64,000 bases of DNA, from NCBI RefSeq assembly GCF_900169165.1, contig NZ_FXYY01000016.1:1-64000 (forward strand), read 5' to 3'. The position numbers and the translations under genes were made by a program. Each line of letters starts with the position of its first letter. The stretch's first letter is position 1. Of this stretch, positions 44,623 to 53,870 are shown in pieces. This stretch comes from Brevibacterium linens ATCC 9172. GTDB taxonomy: Bacteria; Actinomycetota; Actinomycetes; Actinomycetales; Brevibacteriaceae. Below the pieces are notes generated by a model that was not told the origin of the DNA, made no database searches, and saw only the letters and a program-made list of their open reading frames with translations.

Positions 44623-46161
44623 GTGTCCGCTTTCATCGACTGGCTCAACGGGGTGGTGTGGTCGTCCGCCCTCGTCTACCTGTGCCTCGGCGCTGGTGTC
44701 TATTTCACGATCCGCTCACGGGTCGTGCAGATCCGCCAGATCCCCGCCATCTTCAGGCAGATGTTCAGGGGCAAGAGCTCCAATGAGGGCGTCTCGTCCT
44801 TCCAGGCTCTGGCCATCTCGCTCGCCGGTCGCGTCGGCGTCGGCAATATCGCCGGTGTCGCTACCGCCATCGGCTTCGGCGGCCCCGGTGCCGTCGTCTG
44901 GATGTGGATCTCGGCCCTCCTCGGTGCCTCGACGTCCTACGTCGAATCCACGCTGGGCCAGATCTTCAAGGAGCAGGACCCTCGCACCGGCGAGTACCGC
45001 GGCGGCCCCGCCTTCTACATCGAGAAAGCCTACCGCCACACCAAGGCTCGCGGCCTGTTCAAGGTCTACGGCATGGTCTTCGCCGCCGTGACCGTCATCG
45101 CCATGTCGTTCATGCTGCCGGGCATCCAGTCCAATGCGATCTCCGGCGCCGTCGAGAATGCTTGGAGCATTCCGACCTGGGGCACCGCAATCGCTCTGGT
45201 CATCATCATGGGCTTCATCGTCGTCGGCGGCATCAAGCGCATCGCACACTTCGCTTCGCTGGCTGTGCCTTTCATGGCCGTCATCTACATCATTGCGGCC
45301 ATCGCCGTGACCATCATCAATGCTGATCAGATCGTTCCGGTCCTCCAGCTGATGTTCACCTCGGCCTTCGGCATCGACGCCGGACCGGAAGCGGCCTTCG
45401 GCGGCATCATCGGTATGGCGGTCCAGTGGGGCGTACAGCGCGGCATCTACTCGAACGAAGCCGGACAGGGCACCGGGCCTCACGCGGCATCGGCCGCCGA
45501 GGTCTCCCACCCGTCGAAACAGGGACTCGTGCAGGCCGGCTCGGTCTACATCGACACCCTCTTCGTGTGCTCGGCGACGGCGTTCATGATCCTCTCGACC
45601 GGCATGTACAAGGTCTTCGACGCCGACGGCACCACGATCATCGGCACCGGCCGCGGCCAGCTGGCCGAGGAGATCGCAGCGACCCCGGGCGAGAAGTGGC
45701 CGCAGGCGGGGCTCGACTCGATGATCCACGGTCTCGGCGCCGGGTTCATCGCGATCTCGATCTTCCTCTTCGCGCTGACCACGATCGTCGCCTACTACTA
45801 CATGGCCGAGACCAACCTCGTGTACCTGCTCGGCAAGGCCAAGAACACCATGGTGCTCGCGGTCGGCAAGCGCGTGCTGCAGCTGCTCATCCTCATCGCC
45901 GTCGCCGTCGGCGCGATGTCGACAGCCGGCAGTGCCTGGGCGCTCGGTGACATCGGCGTGGGCCTCATGGCCTGGCTGAACATCATCAGCATCCTCATCC
46001 TGCAGCAGCCGGCGTTCAAGCTCCTGCGCGACTTCGAACGCCAGACCAAGCTCGGCTTGGACCCGGTGTTCGAGCCCGAGAAGATCGGCGTGCGCAACGC
46101 CGACTTCTGGGATCAGCGGGTGGCTCGCCTCAAGGCCGGCGAGGCGGTGCCCAAAGGCTGA
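44623..46161 (+). CDS. Alanine/glycine:sodium (or proton) symporter, AGCS family
   Basis: 512 residues with about 11 membrane helices. The AGCS signature region ISLAGRVGVGNIAGVATAIG and GRVGVGN/FGGPGAVVWMW is present, as are GVQRGIYSNEAGQGTGPHAA and TIVAYYYMAETNLVYLLG. It imports alanine or glycine with Na+. I favour GTG 44623 with GGAG 8 nt upstream; a GTG at 44584 would add 13 residues. It is followed by a 15-bp terminator hairpin. Confidence 0.9.
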   Translation: MSAFIDWLNGVVWSSALVYLCLGAGVYFTIRSRVVQIRQIPAIFRQMFRGKSSNEGVSSFQALAISLAGRVGVGNIAGVATAIGFGGPGAVVWMWISALLGASTSYVESTLGQIFKEQDPRTGEYRGGPAFYIEKAYRHTKARGLFKVYGMVFAAVTVIAMSFMLPGIQSNAISGAVENAWSIPTWGTAIALVIIMGFIVVGGIKRIAHFASLAVPFMAVIYIIAAIAVTIINADQIVPVLQLMFTSAFGIDAGPEAAFGGIIGMAVQWGVQRGIYSNEAGQGTGPHAASAAEVSHPSKQGLVQAGSVYIDTLFVCSATAFMILSTGMYKVFDADGTTIIGTGRGQLAEEIAATPGEKWPQAGLDSMIHGLGAGFIAISIFLFALTTIVAYYYMAETNLVYLLGKAKNTMVLAVGKRVLQLLILIAVAVGAMSTAGSAWALGDIGVGLMAWLNIISILILQQPAFKLLRDFERQTKLGLDPVFEPEKIGVRNADFWDQRVARLKAGEAVPKG

Positions 46162-46240
46162 CGCGAAGCGCGACCGGGCTGCAGGCCACTCGGCAGGCAG
46201 TCCGATCGGCAGACAACTCGTCCGCCGATCCGAGGGACGA

Positions 46241-46276
46241 TACGAGGCCCGGGACAATGGCGTCCCGGGCCTCGTA
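46241..46276. terminator. Terminator hairpin after the AGCS symporter
   Basis: TACGAGGCCCGGGAC (46241-46255) is exactly inverted at 46262-46276 around a 6-nt loop. The remaining DNA of 46162-46482 holds the repeat at 46298-46365 and a small ATTCCAC/GTGGAAT dyad; no gene is seen. Confidence 0.75.
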
Positions 46277-46297
46277 CATTCCACAGTGGAATCTCGC

Positions 46298-46365
46298 CGA
46301 GAAACGGGCTGACTGTCGAGACACGGGTGTCCACGTGCGTTTCTCGACGCTTGGCCCGTTTCTCG
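46298..46365. repeat. ~70-bp double inverted repeat, copy 2 (CGAGAAACGGG element)
   Basis: Same architecture as 6250-6319: outer arms CGAGAAACGGGC (46298-46309) and GCCCGTTTCTCG (46354-46365) are perfect, with inner arms CGAGACACGGGTG and CGTTTCTCG. It lies between the convergent symporter and aldolase genes, after the symporter already has its own terminator, which argues for a repeat element rather than only a terminator. Confidence 0.8.
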
Positions 46366-46482
46366 ACGGTTCGGCATGCGCAGCGGCCGCCGCGCGGAAT
46401 CGGGCGACGGCCGCTGTCGGTTCGTGAGGCAGACCCTGCTGCGCTCCGGCCCACTAGCCGAGCTAGCTGAGCCGGCTGAGAC

Positions 46483-47508
<1,026 letters not shown>

Positions 47509-47627
47509 GTGCGCTCCTTGGTCGATGGGTCGGTGTACTCGTTCGCCACCAGCCTACTCGTTCCGACTTGCGCCGCAGAAGCCGCCGACAGCGGGGTCCG
47601 GGATCTGCGATGAGATCTGGTACGACA

Positions 47628-47668
47628 AGGGCCCGTGTGACCGACTCGCAGTCGGTCACACGGGCCCT
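47628..47668. terminator. Strong hairpin terminator after the BCCT gene
   Basis: An 18-bp perfect stem (47628-47645 with 47651-47668) and 5-nt loop. It lies between the BCCT stop and the aldolase promoter region on the same strand, so it isolates the two genes. Confidence 0.75.
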
Positions 47669-47707
47669 CGATCCGTCGGCGGCGCAATGTCCGTCGAAGG
47701 TGCCGTG

Positions 47708-49672
47708 TCAGTCCGCGGGGGTCGACGTCCCCTTGTCGCGGCCGGACTTGCGCAACTCCCGGGTTCCTCCGGAGCGCGACTTCATCCGATCGCCGATGCC
47801 GCGAGTGCGCGTGATTCGGTAGTCGATGCGCTCATCGACCTTGTCACCAAGGTACTCGTCGAAATCATCGGCCAGGTACTCACCGACCTGACGGAACCGC
47901 GCGGCACGCTCAATCGCCGCCGTCCGCTGCGCCTCCTTGCCGAAGGCCTTGAGCGTGGACACGCAGACGAGGACGAGGATGATGCTGAACGGCAGCGCCG
48001 TGAGCAGCGACCCGGCCTGCAGCGCTCCGAGTCCGCCGGCGATGAGCAGACCGATCGCCAGTGCACCCTCCATCAGCGCCCAGAGGACACGCGACCACAG
48101 AGGCGGGTTCGGGTGGCCGCCCGAGGCGAGCATGTCGACGACGAGCGAACCCGAATCCGACGAAGTGATGAAGAAGATCGCCACGACGATGATGGCGATG
48201 ACCGACATCACTGCGCCCAGCGGCAGGTCTCCGAGCACGTCGAAGAGGACGCGCTCGGCCACGACGCCTTCGTCCGGGTCGACGAGGTCGCCGGTGCCGA
48301 AGATCTGACGGTGGATGCCGGTGCCGCCCATCACGGAGAACCAGAAGAAGCCGACGATCGACGGCACGAGGAGCACACCGGCGATGAATTCGCGCACGGT
48401 GCGGCCACGCGAGATGCGGGCGATGAAGACGCCGACGAAGGGCGCCCACGAGATCCACCAGCCCCAGTAGAACAGGGTCCAGGAGGAGTTCCACTCCGCG
48501 CCTTCGTCACCGGTGTAGGCACCGATGTCGAACGTCATATCGAAGACATTGGCCAGATACACGCCGATCGACTCGACGAAGTTCTGGAACAGGAACAGAG
48601 TCGGCCCGAGCACGAGAACCGTGACGAGGAGGATACCGGCCATCGTGAGGTTGATGTTCGACAGCCACTTGATGCCGGCGCCCACACCCGAGACCACCGA
48701 AGCGGTGGCGAGGAAGGTGATGATGACGATGAGGATGACGAGGAACATGTTGTCGTACTCACCGACGACGCCGATGTGTTTGAGTCCGGCTGAGATCTGC
48801 TGCACGCCGAGCCCGAGAGAGGTGGCGATGCCGAAGACCGTTCCGCAGATCGCGATGACATCGATGACGTCACCGGCCCACCCCTTGACGAAACGTCCCA
48901 GGAGCGGTTCGAGGGCCCAGCGGATCGACAGGGGGCGACCACGGCGGTGGATCGCATAGGCCAGTGCCATGCCGAGTACGGCGTAGAGCGCCCAGGGGTG
49001 CAGACCCCAGTGGACGAAGGTCTGGGCCATGCCCAGCTTCGCGTCGTCGATCTCGTTGTCGGGCCATCCCGGCTTCGCCCCGGTCGTGGCGTAGGTCAGC
49101 GGTTCGGCGACGCCGTAGAAGACGAGGCCGATGCCCATACCCGCGGCGAAGAGCATCGCGAACCACGAGAAGACGTTGAATTCCGGTCGGTCGCCATCCT
49201 TGCCCAGCCGGATTCTGCCGTACTTGGAGAATCCGACGACAATGGCGAAGACGACGAACAGCCCGACGACCAGCATGTAGTACCAGCCGAGGTCGGCGAC
49301 AACCCAGCCCTGCATCGCAGAGATCACGTCGCCGGTCGACGTCGGGAGCGCGATCGCCAAAGCCGCGACGGCGACGATGATGATCAGCGCTGGCCAGAAG
49401 ACGGCCGGGGCGATCATGCCCTTGCCGATGCGCACACCTTGGCGGCGCAGCTTCTCGGTGATCTCCGCATCGGAGTCGCCTTCGCCGATGTGCAGCTTCT
49501 CCGGAAGATGAAGCGCTACGGGGTCGGGTTCGCCGATGAGATAATGTTCGGTTTCGGACGGTGTGGAGGCGGTCGTATCGTCGGCACCGGTGGTTGGTGC
49601 CGAGTCCGCCTCAGCGGTCGCGCCGGCCTGCTGGCCGGTCGCGGAGCCGTCGTCCGCGTTGGGGTCGCTCAT
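47708..49672 (-). CDS. BCCT family betaine/carnitine/choline transporter (BetP-like)
   Basis: 654 residues. A hydrophilic N-terminus of about 90 residues is followed by 12 membrane helices. The family's GMGIGLVFYGVAEPL (the glycine-rich Na+ site seen in BetP) and the tryptophan box WTLFYWGWWISWAPFVGVFI are intact. The C-terminal 85 residues are charged and helical (YLADDFDEYLGDKVDERIDY), like the osmosensing tail of BetP. It imports glycine betaine or a similar osmolyte with Na+. Osmotic regulation is inferred from these two extensions. Confidence 0.92.
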   Translation of the reverse strand: MSDPNADDGSATGQQAGATAEADSAPTTGADDTTASTPSETEHYLIGEPDPVALHLPEKLHIGEGDSDAEITEKLRRQGVRIGKGMIAPAVFWPALIIIVAVAALAIALPTSTGDVISAMQGWVVADLGWYYMLVVGLFVVFAIVVGFSKYGRIRLGKDGDRPEFNVFSWFAMLFAAGMGIGLVFYGVAEPLTYATTGAKPGWPDNEIDDAKLGMAQTFVHWGLHPWALYAVLGMALAYAIHRRGRPLSIRWALEPLLGRFVKGWAGDVIDVIAICGTVFGIATSLGLGVQQISAGLKHIGVVGEYDNMFLVILIVIITFLATASVVSGVGAGIKWLSNINLTMAGILLVTVLVLGPTLFLFQNFVESIGVYLANVFDMTFDIGAYTGDEGAEWNSSWTLFYWGWWISWAPFVGVFIARISRGRTVREFIAGVLLVPSIVGFFWFSVMGGTGIHRQIFGTGDLVDPDEGVVAERVLFDVLGDLPLGAVMSVIAIIVVAIFFITSSDSGSLVVDMLASGGHPNPPLWSRVLWALMEGALAIGLLIAGGLGALQAGSLLTALPFSIILVLVCVSTLKAFGKEAQRTAAIERAARFRQVGEYLADDFDEYLGDKVDERIDYRITRTRGIGDRMKSRSGGTRELRKSGRDKGTSTPAD

Positions 49673-49798
49673 AATGCCCTTCGCTTCGAGTTCAGATCCG
49701 TCTATCTACTTTGCCGCAATTCACGGACTGCTTCAACGTCGCATTCAGCTATCCCCTGCTATTATCGCAGTTTTCATCCCGTTCGGGCAGCGATTCAG

Positions 49799-49804
49799 TA
49801 CAGT
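49799..49804 (+). promoter_or_regulatory. -10 box of a leaderless promoter
   Basis: TACAGT, 6 nt before the ATG of the MFS gene at 49811, with no Shine-Dalgarno. No -35 is evident. Confidence 0.35.
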
Positions 49805-49810
49805 GACACC

Positions 49811-51130
49811 ATGTCTGCATCCCCGCCGTCACCGGCAGCAAGCCGCCTGCGCATCGTCAATTGGGCACTGTGGGACTGGGGTTCGGCATCGTTCAATGCC
49901 GTAATCATCACTTTCGTGTTCGCTCCCTACCTGACGAAGTCCGTGGCCGCCACCGAGGAGGCGGGTTCCTCGGCATTGGGCTGGTCGATGGCCGCGGCCG
50001 GATTCGTCATCGCCGTCATCGCTCCGGCAGCCGGTACTCGGGCCGACGCCGGGGGTCGGCATCGCCTGTGGCTGGGCGTGCACACCGGAATCGTCGTGCT
50101 CACGATGTTCGGCCTGTTCTTCGTCCGGGACTCCCCCGACTATCTCTGGCTGGGTCTGCTGCTTCTGGCTGTGGGCAGCGTGTTCTTCGAATTCGCCGAG
50201 GTGTCCTACAACGGCATCATGGTCCGCATCACCACCCCCGACAATGTCGGCAAGGTCTCCGGATTCGGGTGGGGCATGGGCTACGTCGGAGGGCTGGTCC
50301 TCCTCGTCCTCCTCCTCGTCCTCGTCATCCAACCCGAGGTGGGCATCCTCGGTGCCAGCGACGTCGACGGACTGAGGTTCCGCATCGTCGCTGTCCTCGC
50401 GGCGGTCTGGTTTGCGATCTTCGCGATCCCGGTCCTGTTCTCGGCTCCCGGCGCGAAGGTCAAAGGCACCTCGGGCGGCCACCCGATCCGCGCTTTCGTC
50501 TCCGACTATGCGGGCCTCGTGCGTCGTCTTGTCCGGATGTGGTCGACCGAGCATCAGACGCTGCGGTTCTTCATCGCCTCGGCGGTCTTCCGGGACGGCC
50601 TGGCCGCGATCTTCTCCTTCGCAGGAGTCCTCGCCGCCGGCAGCTACGGGTTCTCCGCCTCGGAGATCATCATCCTCGGTGTGGCAGCTAACGTCGCCGC
50701 CGGCGCCGGGGCGATGATCGCAGGGTGGTTCGACGATCGGCTCGGGCCGAAACCCGTCATCATCGCCGGTCTCATCGTCATCATCGCAGGTGGACTGCCG
50801 ATCCTCTTCAGCGCCGAGGCGGCCGTGTTCTGGGCCTGCGCCCTGATCCTGAGCTTCTGCGTCGGTCCGGTCCAGGCGTCGAGCCGGTCGTTCCTGGCCC
50901 GCATCACTCCGCCGGAGTCGGCCGGGGAGAACTTCGGCCTCTATGCCACGACCGGACGAGCCGTGAGCTTCCTGGGGCCCGCGATGTTCGCCTTGGCGAT
51001 CACGATCTTCGGCTTCCAGCGGGCGGGAACGCTGGGCATCCTCATCGTTCTGGCTGTTGGTCTGGCGCTCATCATCCCCGTCCGCCCGGACGCCCCGGCC
51101 CACTCCATGCAGGCCCGCACAGAGGCGTAG
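49811..51130 (+). CDS. MFS transporter, UMF1/Atg22-like
   Basis: 439 residues with about 12 membrane helices. The start (IVNWALWDWGSASFNAVIIT FVF region) with YLTKSV and the FEFAEVSYNGIMVRITTPDN loop match the UMF1 family (PF11700, Atg22-like). FGWGMGYVGGLVLLVLLLVL and FLARITPPESAGENFGLYAT are further family features. Related eukaryotic proteins release amino acids from vacuoles; bacterial substrates are not known. It diverges from the BCCT gene and ends at a long hairpin. Confidence 0.85.
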   Translation: MSASPPSPAASRLRIVNWALWDWGSASFNAVIITFVFAPYLTKSVAATEEAGSSALGWSMAAAGFVIAVIAPAAGTRADAGGRHRLWLGVHTGIVVLTMFGLFFVRDSPDYLWLGLLLLAVGSVFFEFAEVSYNGIMVRITTPDNVGKVSGFGWGMGYVGGLVLLVLLLVLVIQPEVGILGASDVDGLRFRIVAVLAAVWFAIFAIPVLFSAPGAKVKGTSGGHPIRAFVSDYAGLVRRLVRMWSTEHQTLRFFIASAVFRDGLAAIFSFAGVLAAGSYGFSASEIIILGVAANVAAGAGAMIAGWFDDRLGPKPVIIAGLIVIIAGGLPILFSAEAAVFWACALILSFCVGPVQASSRSFLARITPPESAGENFGLYATTGRAVSFLGPAMFALAITIFGFQRAGTLGILIVLAVGLALIIPVRPDAPAHSMQARTEA

Positions 51131-51158
51131 CCCGACCCCGGTGCGGAACCCGCGCGCC

Positions 51159-51219
51159 ATTCTGCGGGAGAGGAATGTTGGTTTCAGCGGCGAGAATCAA
51201 CATTCCTCTCCCGCGGAAT
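51159..51219. terminator. 22-bp-stem hairpin between convergent genes
   Basis: Left arm 51159-51180 and right arm 51198-51219 pair over 22 nt with a single G-U pair; the loop is 17 nt. It lies between the convergent MFS and SRPBCC genes. It is longer than a typical terminator. Confidence 0.75.
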
Positions 51220-51265
51220 CTCCCTATGCGAGTTCGCACGGTTGCGAGTTCGCTCGGTTGGCGGC

Positions 51266-51754
51266 TCAGTCGCGAGCCAGCAGGTCGTCGATCTGGTTGA
51301 TCGCCCCGGTCGAACCTTCGATGACACCCATCTCGAGGACGGTGCGCAGTCCCTCCACCGAGTCGAAGATGGATTCATACGTGGCTCTCGTCCCGGTCTC
51401 GGTTGCCTCGAAGCGGTAGACGCAGCTGCTTCCGGGCATCGATTCGACGACCGTGAAGTCCTCATTCGCGAAGTAATCGCGGAATTCCAAACGTGTGGGA
51501 CGATCGACGGCGGTCAGCTCCCACAGCCCGCAGAACTTCTCGCCCTCCGGGCTCGTCATGTAGTACGTGACTCTGCCGCCGGGTGCGAGCGAATGGTCGA
51601 CGACGGTGGCCGGGTACGTCGGAGGCCCCCAGATCTGCTCGAGCTGTCGCGGGTCGGCGTAGACCTCCCACACTCGTTCGAGCGGCGCCGCGAATTCGGC
51701 GACGATCGTCAGCGTCAGTGTCTCTTCGTCATGAAATGTGTCGATGACCGGCAT
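51266..51754 (-). CDS. SRPBCC / AHSA1 domain protein
   Basis: 162 residues of the START-like AHSA1 group. AAPLERVWEVYADPRQLEQI WGPPTYPA is the standard opening of this fold, followed by YYMTSPEGEKFCGLWELTAV and a long C-terminal helix (VEGLRTVLEMGVIEGSTGAI). The fold makes a hydrophobic ligand cavity; no enzymatic role is proven. It follows the ArsR gene by 31 nt in the same operon, a very common pairing in Gram-positive bacteria in which the ArsR protein represses both genes. Confidence 0.88.
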   Translation of the reverse strand: MPVIDTFHDEETLTLTIVAEFAAPLERVWEVYADPRQLEQIWGPPTYPATVVDHSLAPGGRVTYYMTSPEGEKFCGLWELTAVDRPTRLEFRDYFANEDFTVVESMPGSSCVYRFEATETGTRATYESIFDSVEGLRTVLEMGVIEGSTGAINQIDDLLARD

Positions 51755-51785
51755 GGCTGCTCCCTGAGCATTGTGGTGGTTGGCT

Positions 51786-52127
51786 TCACGACCCGGCCTG
51801 TTCGTGCCCGGCCAGAAGGTCGTCGATTCTCTGCACTCGTTCGACCCAGTGGTCTTCGAGCTCGGCGAGCATGCTCCTGATGGTGCGAAGCGGACCCACC
51901 TCTGCGTGGGCGATCTGCCGTTTGCCTGCTCGGCGCTTCGTCACCAGTCCTGCACGTTCGAGGACAGCGACGTGCTTCTGCACTGCGGCGAAGCTCATGT
52001 CGTAGCCGGCGGCCAGATCGGACACCGAAAGCCCTTCCCCTGCGACTCGGCGCACGATATCGCGCCGGGTGCGGTCGGCCAATGCATGGAACAGCGCATC
52101 GACCTCGTCGTCGAGAACGGCTTTCAT
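51786..52127 (-). CDS. ArsR family transcriptional regulator
   Basis: 113 residues. The winged HTH is clear: ALADRTRRDIVRRVAGEGLS, then VSDLAAGYDMSFAAVQKHVA and LERAGLVTKRRAGKRQI. No cysteine metal site is visible, so it is not a metal sensor. I start at ATG 52127, 7 nt after TATGAT; the operator dyad at 52137-52158 covers this promoter. It probably controls itself and the SRPBCC gene. Confidence 0.9.
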   Translation of the reverse strand: MKAVLDDEVDALFHALADRTRRDIVRRVAGEGLSVSDLAAGYDMSFAAVQKHVAVLERAGLVTKRRAGKRQIAHAEVGPLRTIRSMLAELEDHWVERVQRIDDLLAGHEQAGS

Positions 52128-52134
52128 GCACCCA

Positions 52135-52162
52135 ATCATACAACTAGATGGTTGTATGTAAA
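52135..52162 (-). promoter_or_regulatory. Promoter with ArsR operator
   Basis: CATACAAC-N6-GTTGTATG (52137-52158) is a perfect 8-bp dyad. It spans the gap between TTTACA (52162-52157) and TATGAT (52140-52135) on the minus strand; the ATG follows after 7 nt. A repressor bound here would block RNA polymerase. Confidence 0.6.
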
Positions 52163-52193
52163 TGACTGAGGACGAACTTCCTGAGCCCACCCA

Positions 52194-52248
52194 TTGACAT
52201 CGACGATTGAACACGCGTTTAATATTAAACATGCGTTCAACATCGTCG
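52194..52248 (+). promoter_or_regulatory. TetR promoter, operator and leaderless start combined
   Basis: TTGACA (52194-52199), 18 nt, TTTAAT (52218-52223) and the ATG 7 nt later (52231) form a near-consensus promoter. It lies within a large imperfect palindrome (core 52207-52240 centred on TTTAATATTAAA, outer arms CGACGAT/ATCGTCG at 52201-52207 and 52242-52248). The operator therefore covers both the -10 box and the start codon. Confidence 0.7.
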
Positions 52249-52932
52249 GATTCGCGATCGAACCGATCACCCAATTCGTCCCCGGAGACCGCGGTCCGGA
52301 TCCGCTCCGCTGCGATCGAGACCTTCGCCGAACGCGGTTTCGCGAAGTCGACGATCCGTGCGATCGCCGCCGCGGCCGACGTCTCCCCCGGGCTCGTCAT
52401 CCACCATTTCGGGTCGAAGGACGGACTGCGCCGCGCCTGCGATGACTTCGTCTTCTCGGCGATCGCGGACGCCAAGGCGGCCAATGCCGACTACGCGACC
52501 GAGGCGGTGCGAGAGATATTCGCCAGCAGCGACATGTCGCTGAACATCGACTACCTCACCAAGTCGCTGCTCGATCCCTCGGATCATGGTCAGCGCTATT
52601 TCGACCACTACGTCGACCTCGTCGAGGGCTATATCCGGCACGGCTTCGCCGGCTACGAATTCCGCACCAGCGACACCGACGTCCGCGGTCAGGCGGCAAC
52701 GATCGCCGCCCTCGCGCTGGCCCCGTCGATCCTCGGATCCCGCCTGCAGATGGCGCTGGGGACCGCGGACTTCCCCGAGACGATGTCCCGGCTCGCACCC
52801 CACCTCTACGACCTCTACTTCCACGGCGTCATCACCGCCGCCCCCGACACCGCATCCGCGAACTCCGCGACTTCCGACCGCACCGAGACACCGACAGCAC
52901 ACCGCACCGACGAAGGAGACGAGAAGCGATGA
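52231..52932 (+). CDS. TetR family regulator of the adjacent ABC exporter
   Basis: 233 residues. A 20-residue Ser/Asn/Arg-rich leader precedes the HTH ([20 protein letters not shown], then [20 protein letters not shown]). The rest is a helical ligand domain. The ATG at 52231 has no ribosome site and lies within its own operator, so the mRNA is probably leaderless. The gene overlaps the ABC ATPase gene by ATGA, so the regulator and exporter form one operon and it most likely represses all three genes until the exported compound binds. Confidence 0.88.
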   Translation: MRSTSSDSRSNRSPNSSPETAVRIRSAAIETFAERGFAKSTIRAIAAAADVSPGLVIHHFGSKDGLRRACDDFVFSAIADAKAANADYATEAVREIFASSDMSLNIDYLTKSLLDPSDHGQRYFDHYVDLVEGYIRHGFAGYEFRTSDTDVRGQAATIAALALAPSILGSRLQMALGTADFPETMSRLAPHLYDLYFHGVITAAPDTASANSATSDRTETPTAHRTDEGDEKR

Positions 52933-53870
52933 GAACGACGACAGCTCCGACGACCCGCAGCCGACGGACCGGGGAAGAGGCACCCGCGATCACCCTCGCC
53001 GAGGTGGTCAAATCCTTCGGTCGCGCACGTGCCCTCGACGGCCTCGACCTCGAGGTCGCCCGCGGTGAGGTCCACGGCTTCCTCGGTCCCAACGGCGCCG
53101 GCAAATCGACGACGATCCGCATCCTGCTGGGCATCCTCCGCGCCGATGCGGGACGGATCCGCCTCCTCGGCGAGGACCCGTGGTCGCATGCGGTCCCCCT
53201 TCATCGGCGACTCGCCTACGTCCCGGGGGACGTGGAGCTGTGGCCGGGACTGACCGGCGGTGAGGCGATCGACCTGTTCTCCCGGCTCCGCGGCGGAGTC
53301 GATGTCCGCAAGCGCGACGAACTCATCGAACGCTTCGACCTCGACCCCAGAAAGAAGGGGCGGACGTACTCGAAGGGCAACCGGCAGAAGGTCGCGCTCA
53401 TCTCCGCACTGGCCTCGAATGTCGAGCTCCTGCTGCTCGACGAACCGACCGCGGGCCTCGACCCGCTCATGGAGGCCGTGTTCCAGGAGTGCATCCGCGA
53501 GGCGAAGGAGGACGGTCGCACGGTGCTGCTCTCGAGCCATATCCTCGCCCAGGTCGAGGCGCTGGCCGATCGGATCTCGATCATCCGGGCCGGCCGCATC
53601 GTCGAGACCGGTACTCTGTCGGATCTGCGCCACCTGTCGCGGACGACGATCACCGTTCAGGTCGAGCGGGACATCCCCGCTCTGACTCGGATGGCCGGAG
53701 TCCACGACCTCGTCCGCGAGGGAGCGCAGCTGCAATTCAGCGCCGACGCCGCTCACCTGCCGGACATCATGCGCACCCTCGGCGAGCACGACGTCGAGTC
53801 GCTGACGGCCACGCCGCCGACGCTCGAGCAGCTGCTGCTGCGCCACTACGGCAAGGAGGCCGGATCATGA
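52929..53870 (+). CDS. ABC exporter ATP-binding protein
   Basis: 313 residues. Walker [13 protein letters not shown], Walker [14 protein letters not shown] and the H-loop LLSSHIL are intact; the signature is a degenerate YSKGNRQKV in place of LSGGQ. The C-terminal 90 residues form an extra domain found in drug and tetronasin-type exporters ([20 protein letters not shown]). It overlaps the genes on both sides by ATGA and pairs with the following permease. Confidence 0.92.
   Translation: MRTTTAPTTRSRRTGEEAPAITLAEVVKSFGRARALDGLDLEVARGEVHGFLGPNGAGKSTTIRILLGILRADAGRIRLLGEDPWSHAVPLHRRLAYVPGDVELWPGLTGGEAIDLFSRLRGGVDVRKRDELIERFDLDPRKKGRTYSKGNRQKVALISALASNVELLLLDEPTAGLDPLMEAVFQECIREAKEDGRTVLLSSHILAQVEALADRISIIRAGRIVETGTLSDLRHLSRTTITVQVERDIPALTRMAGVHDLVREGAQLQFSADAAHLPDIMRTLGEHDVESLTATPPTLEQLLLRHYGKEAGS

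Noticed and set aside
44716..46377. Minus-strand open frame of 553 codons opposite the AGCS symporter
   Set aside because: Antisense shadow; it also reads through the terminator hairpin and the repeat.
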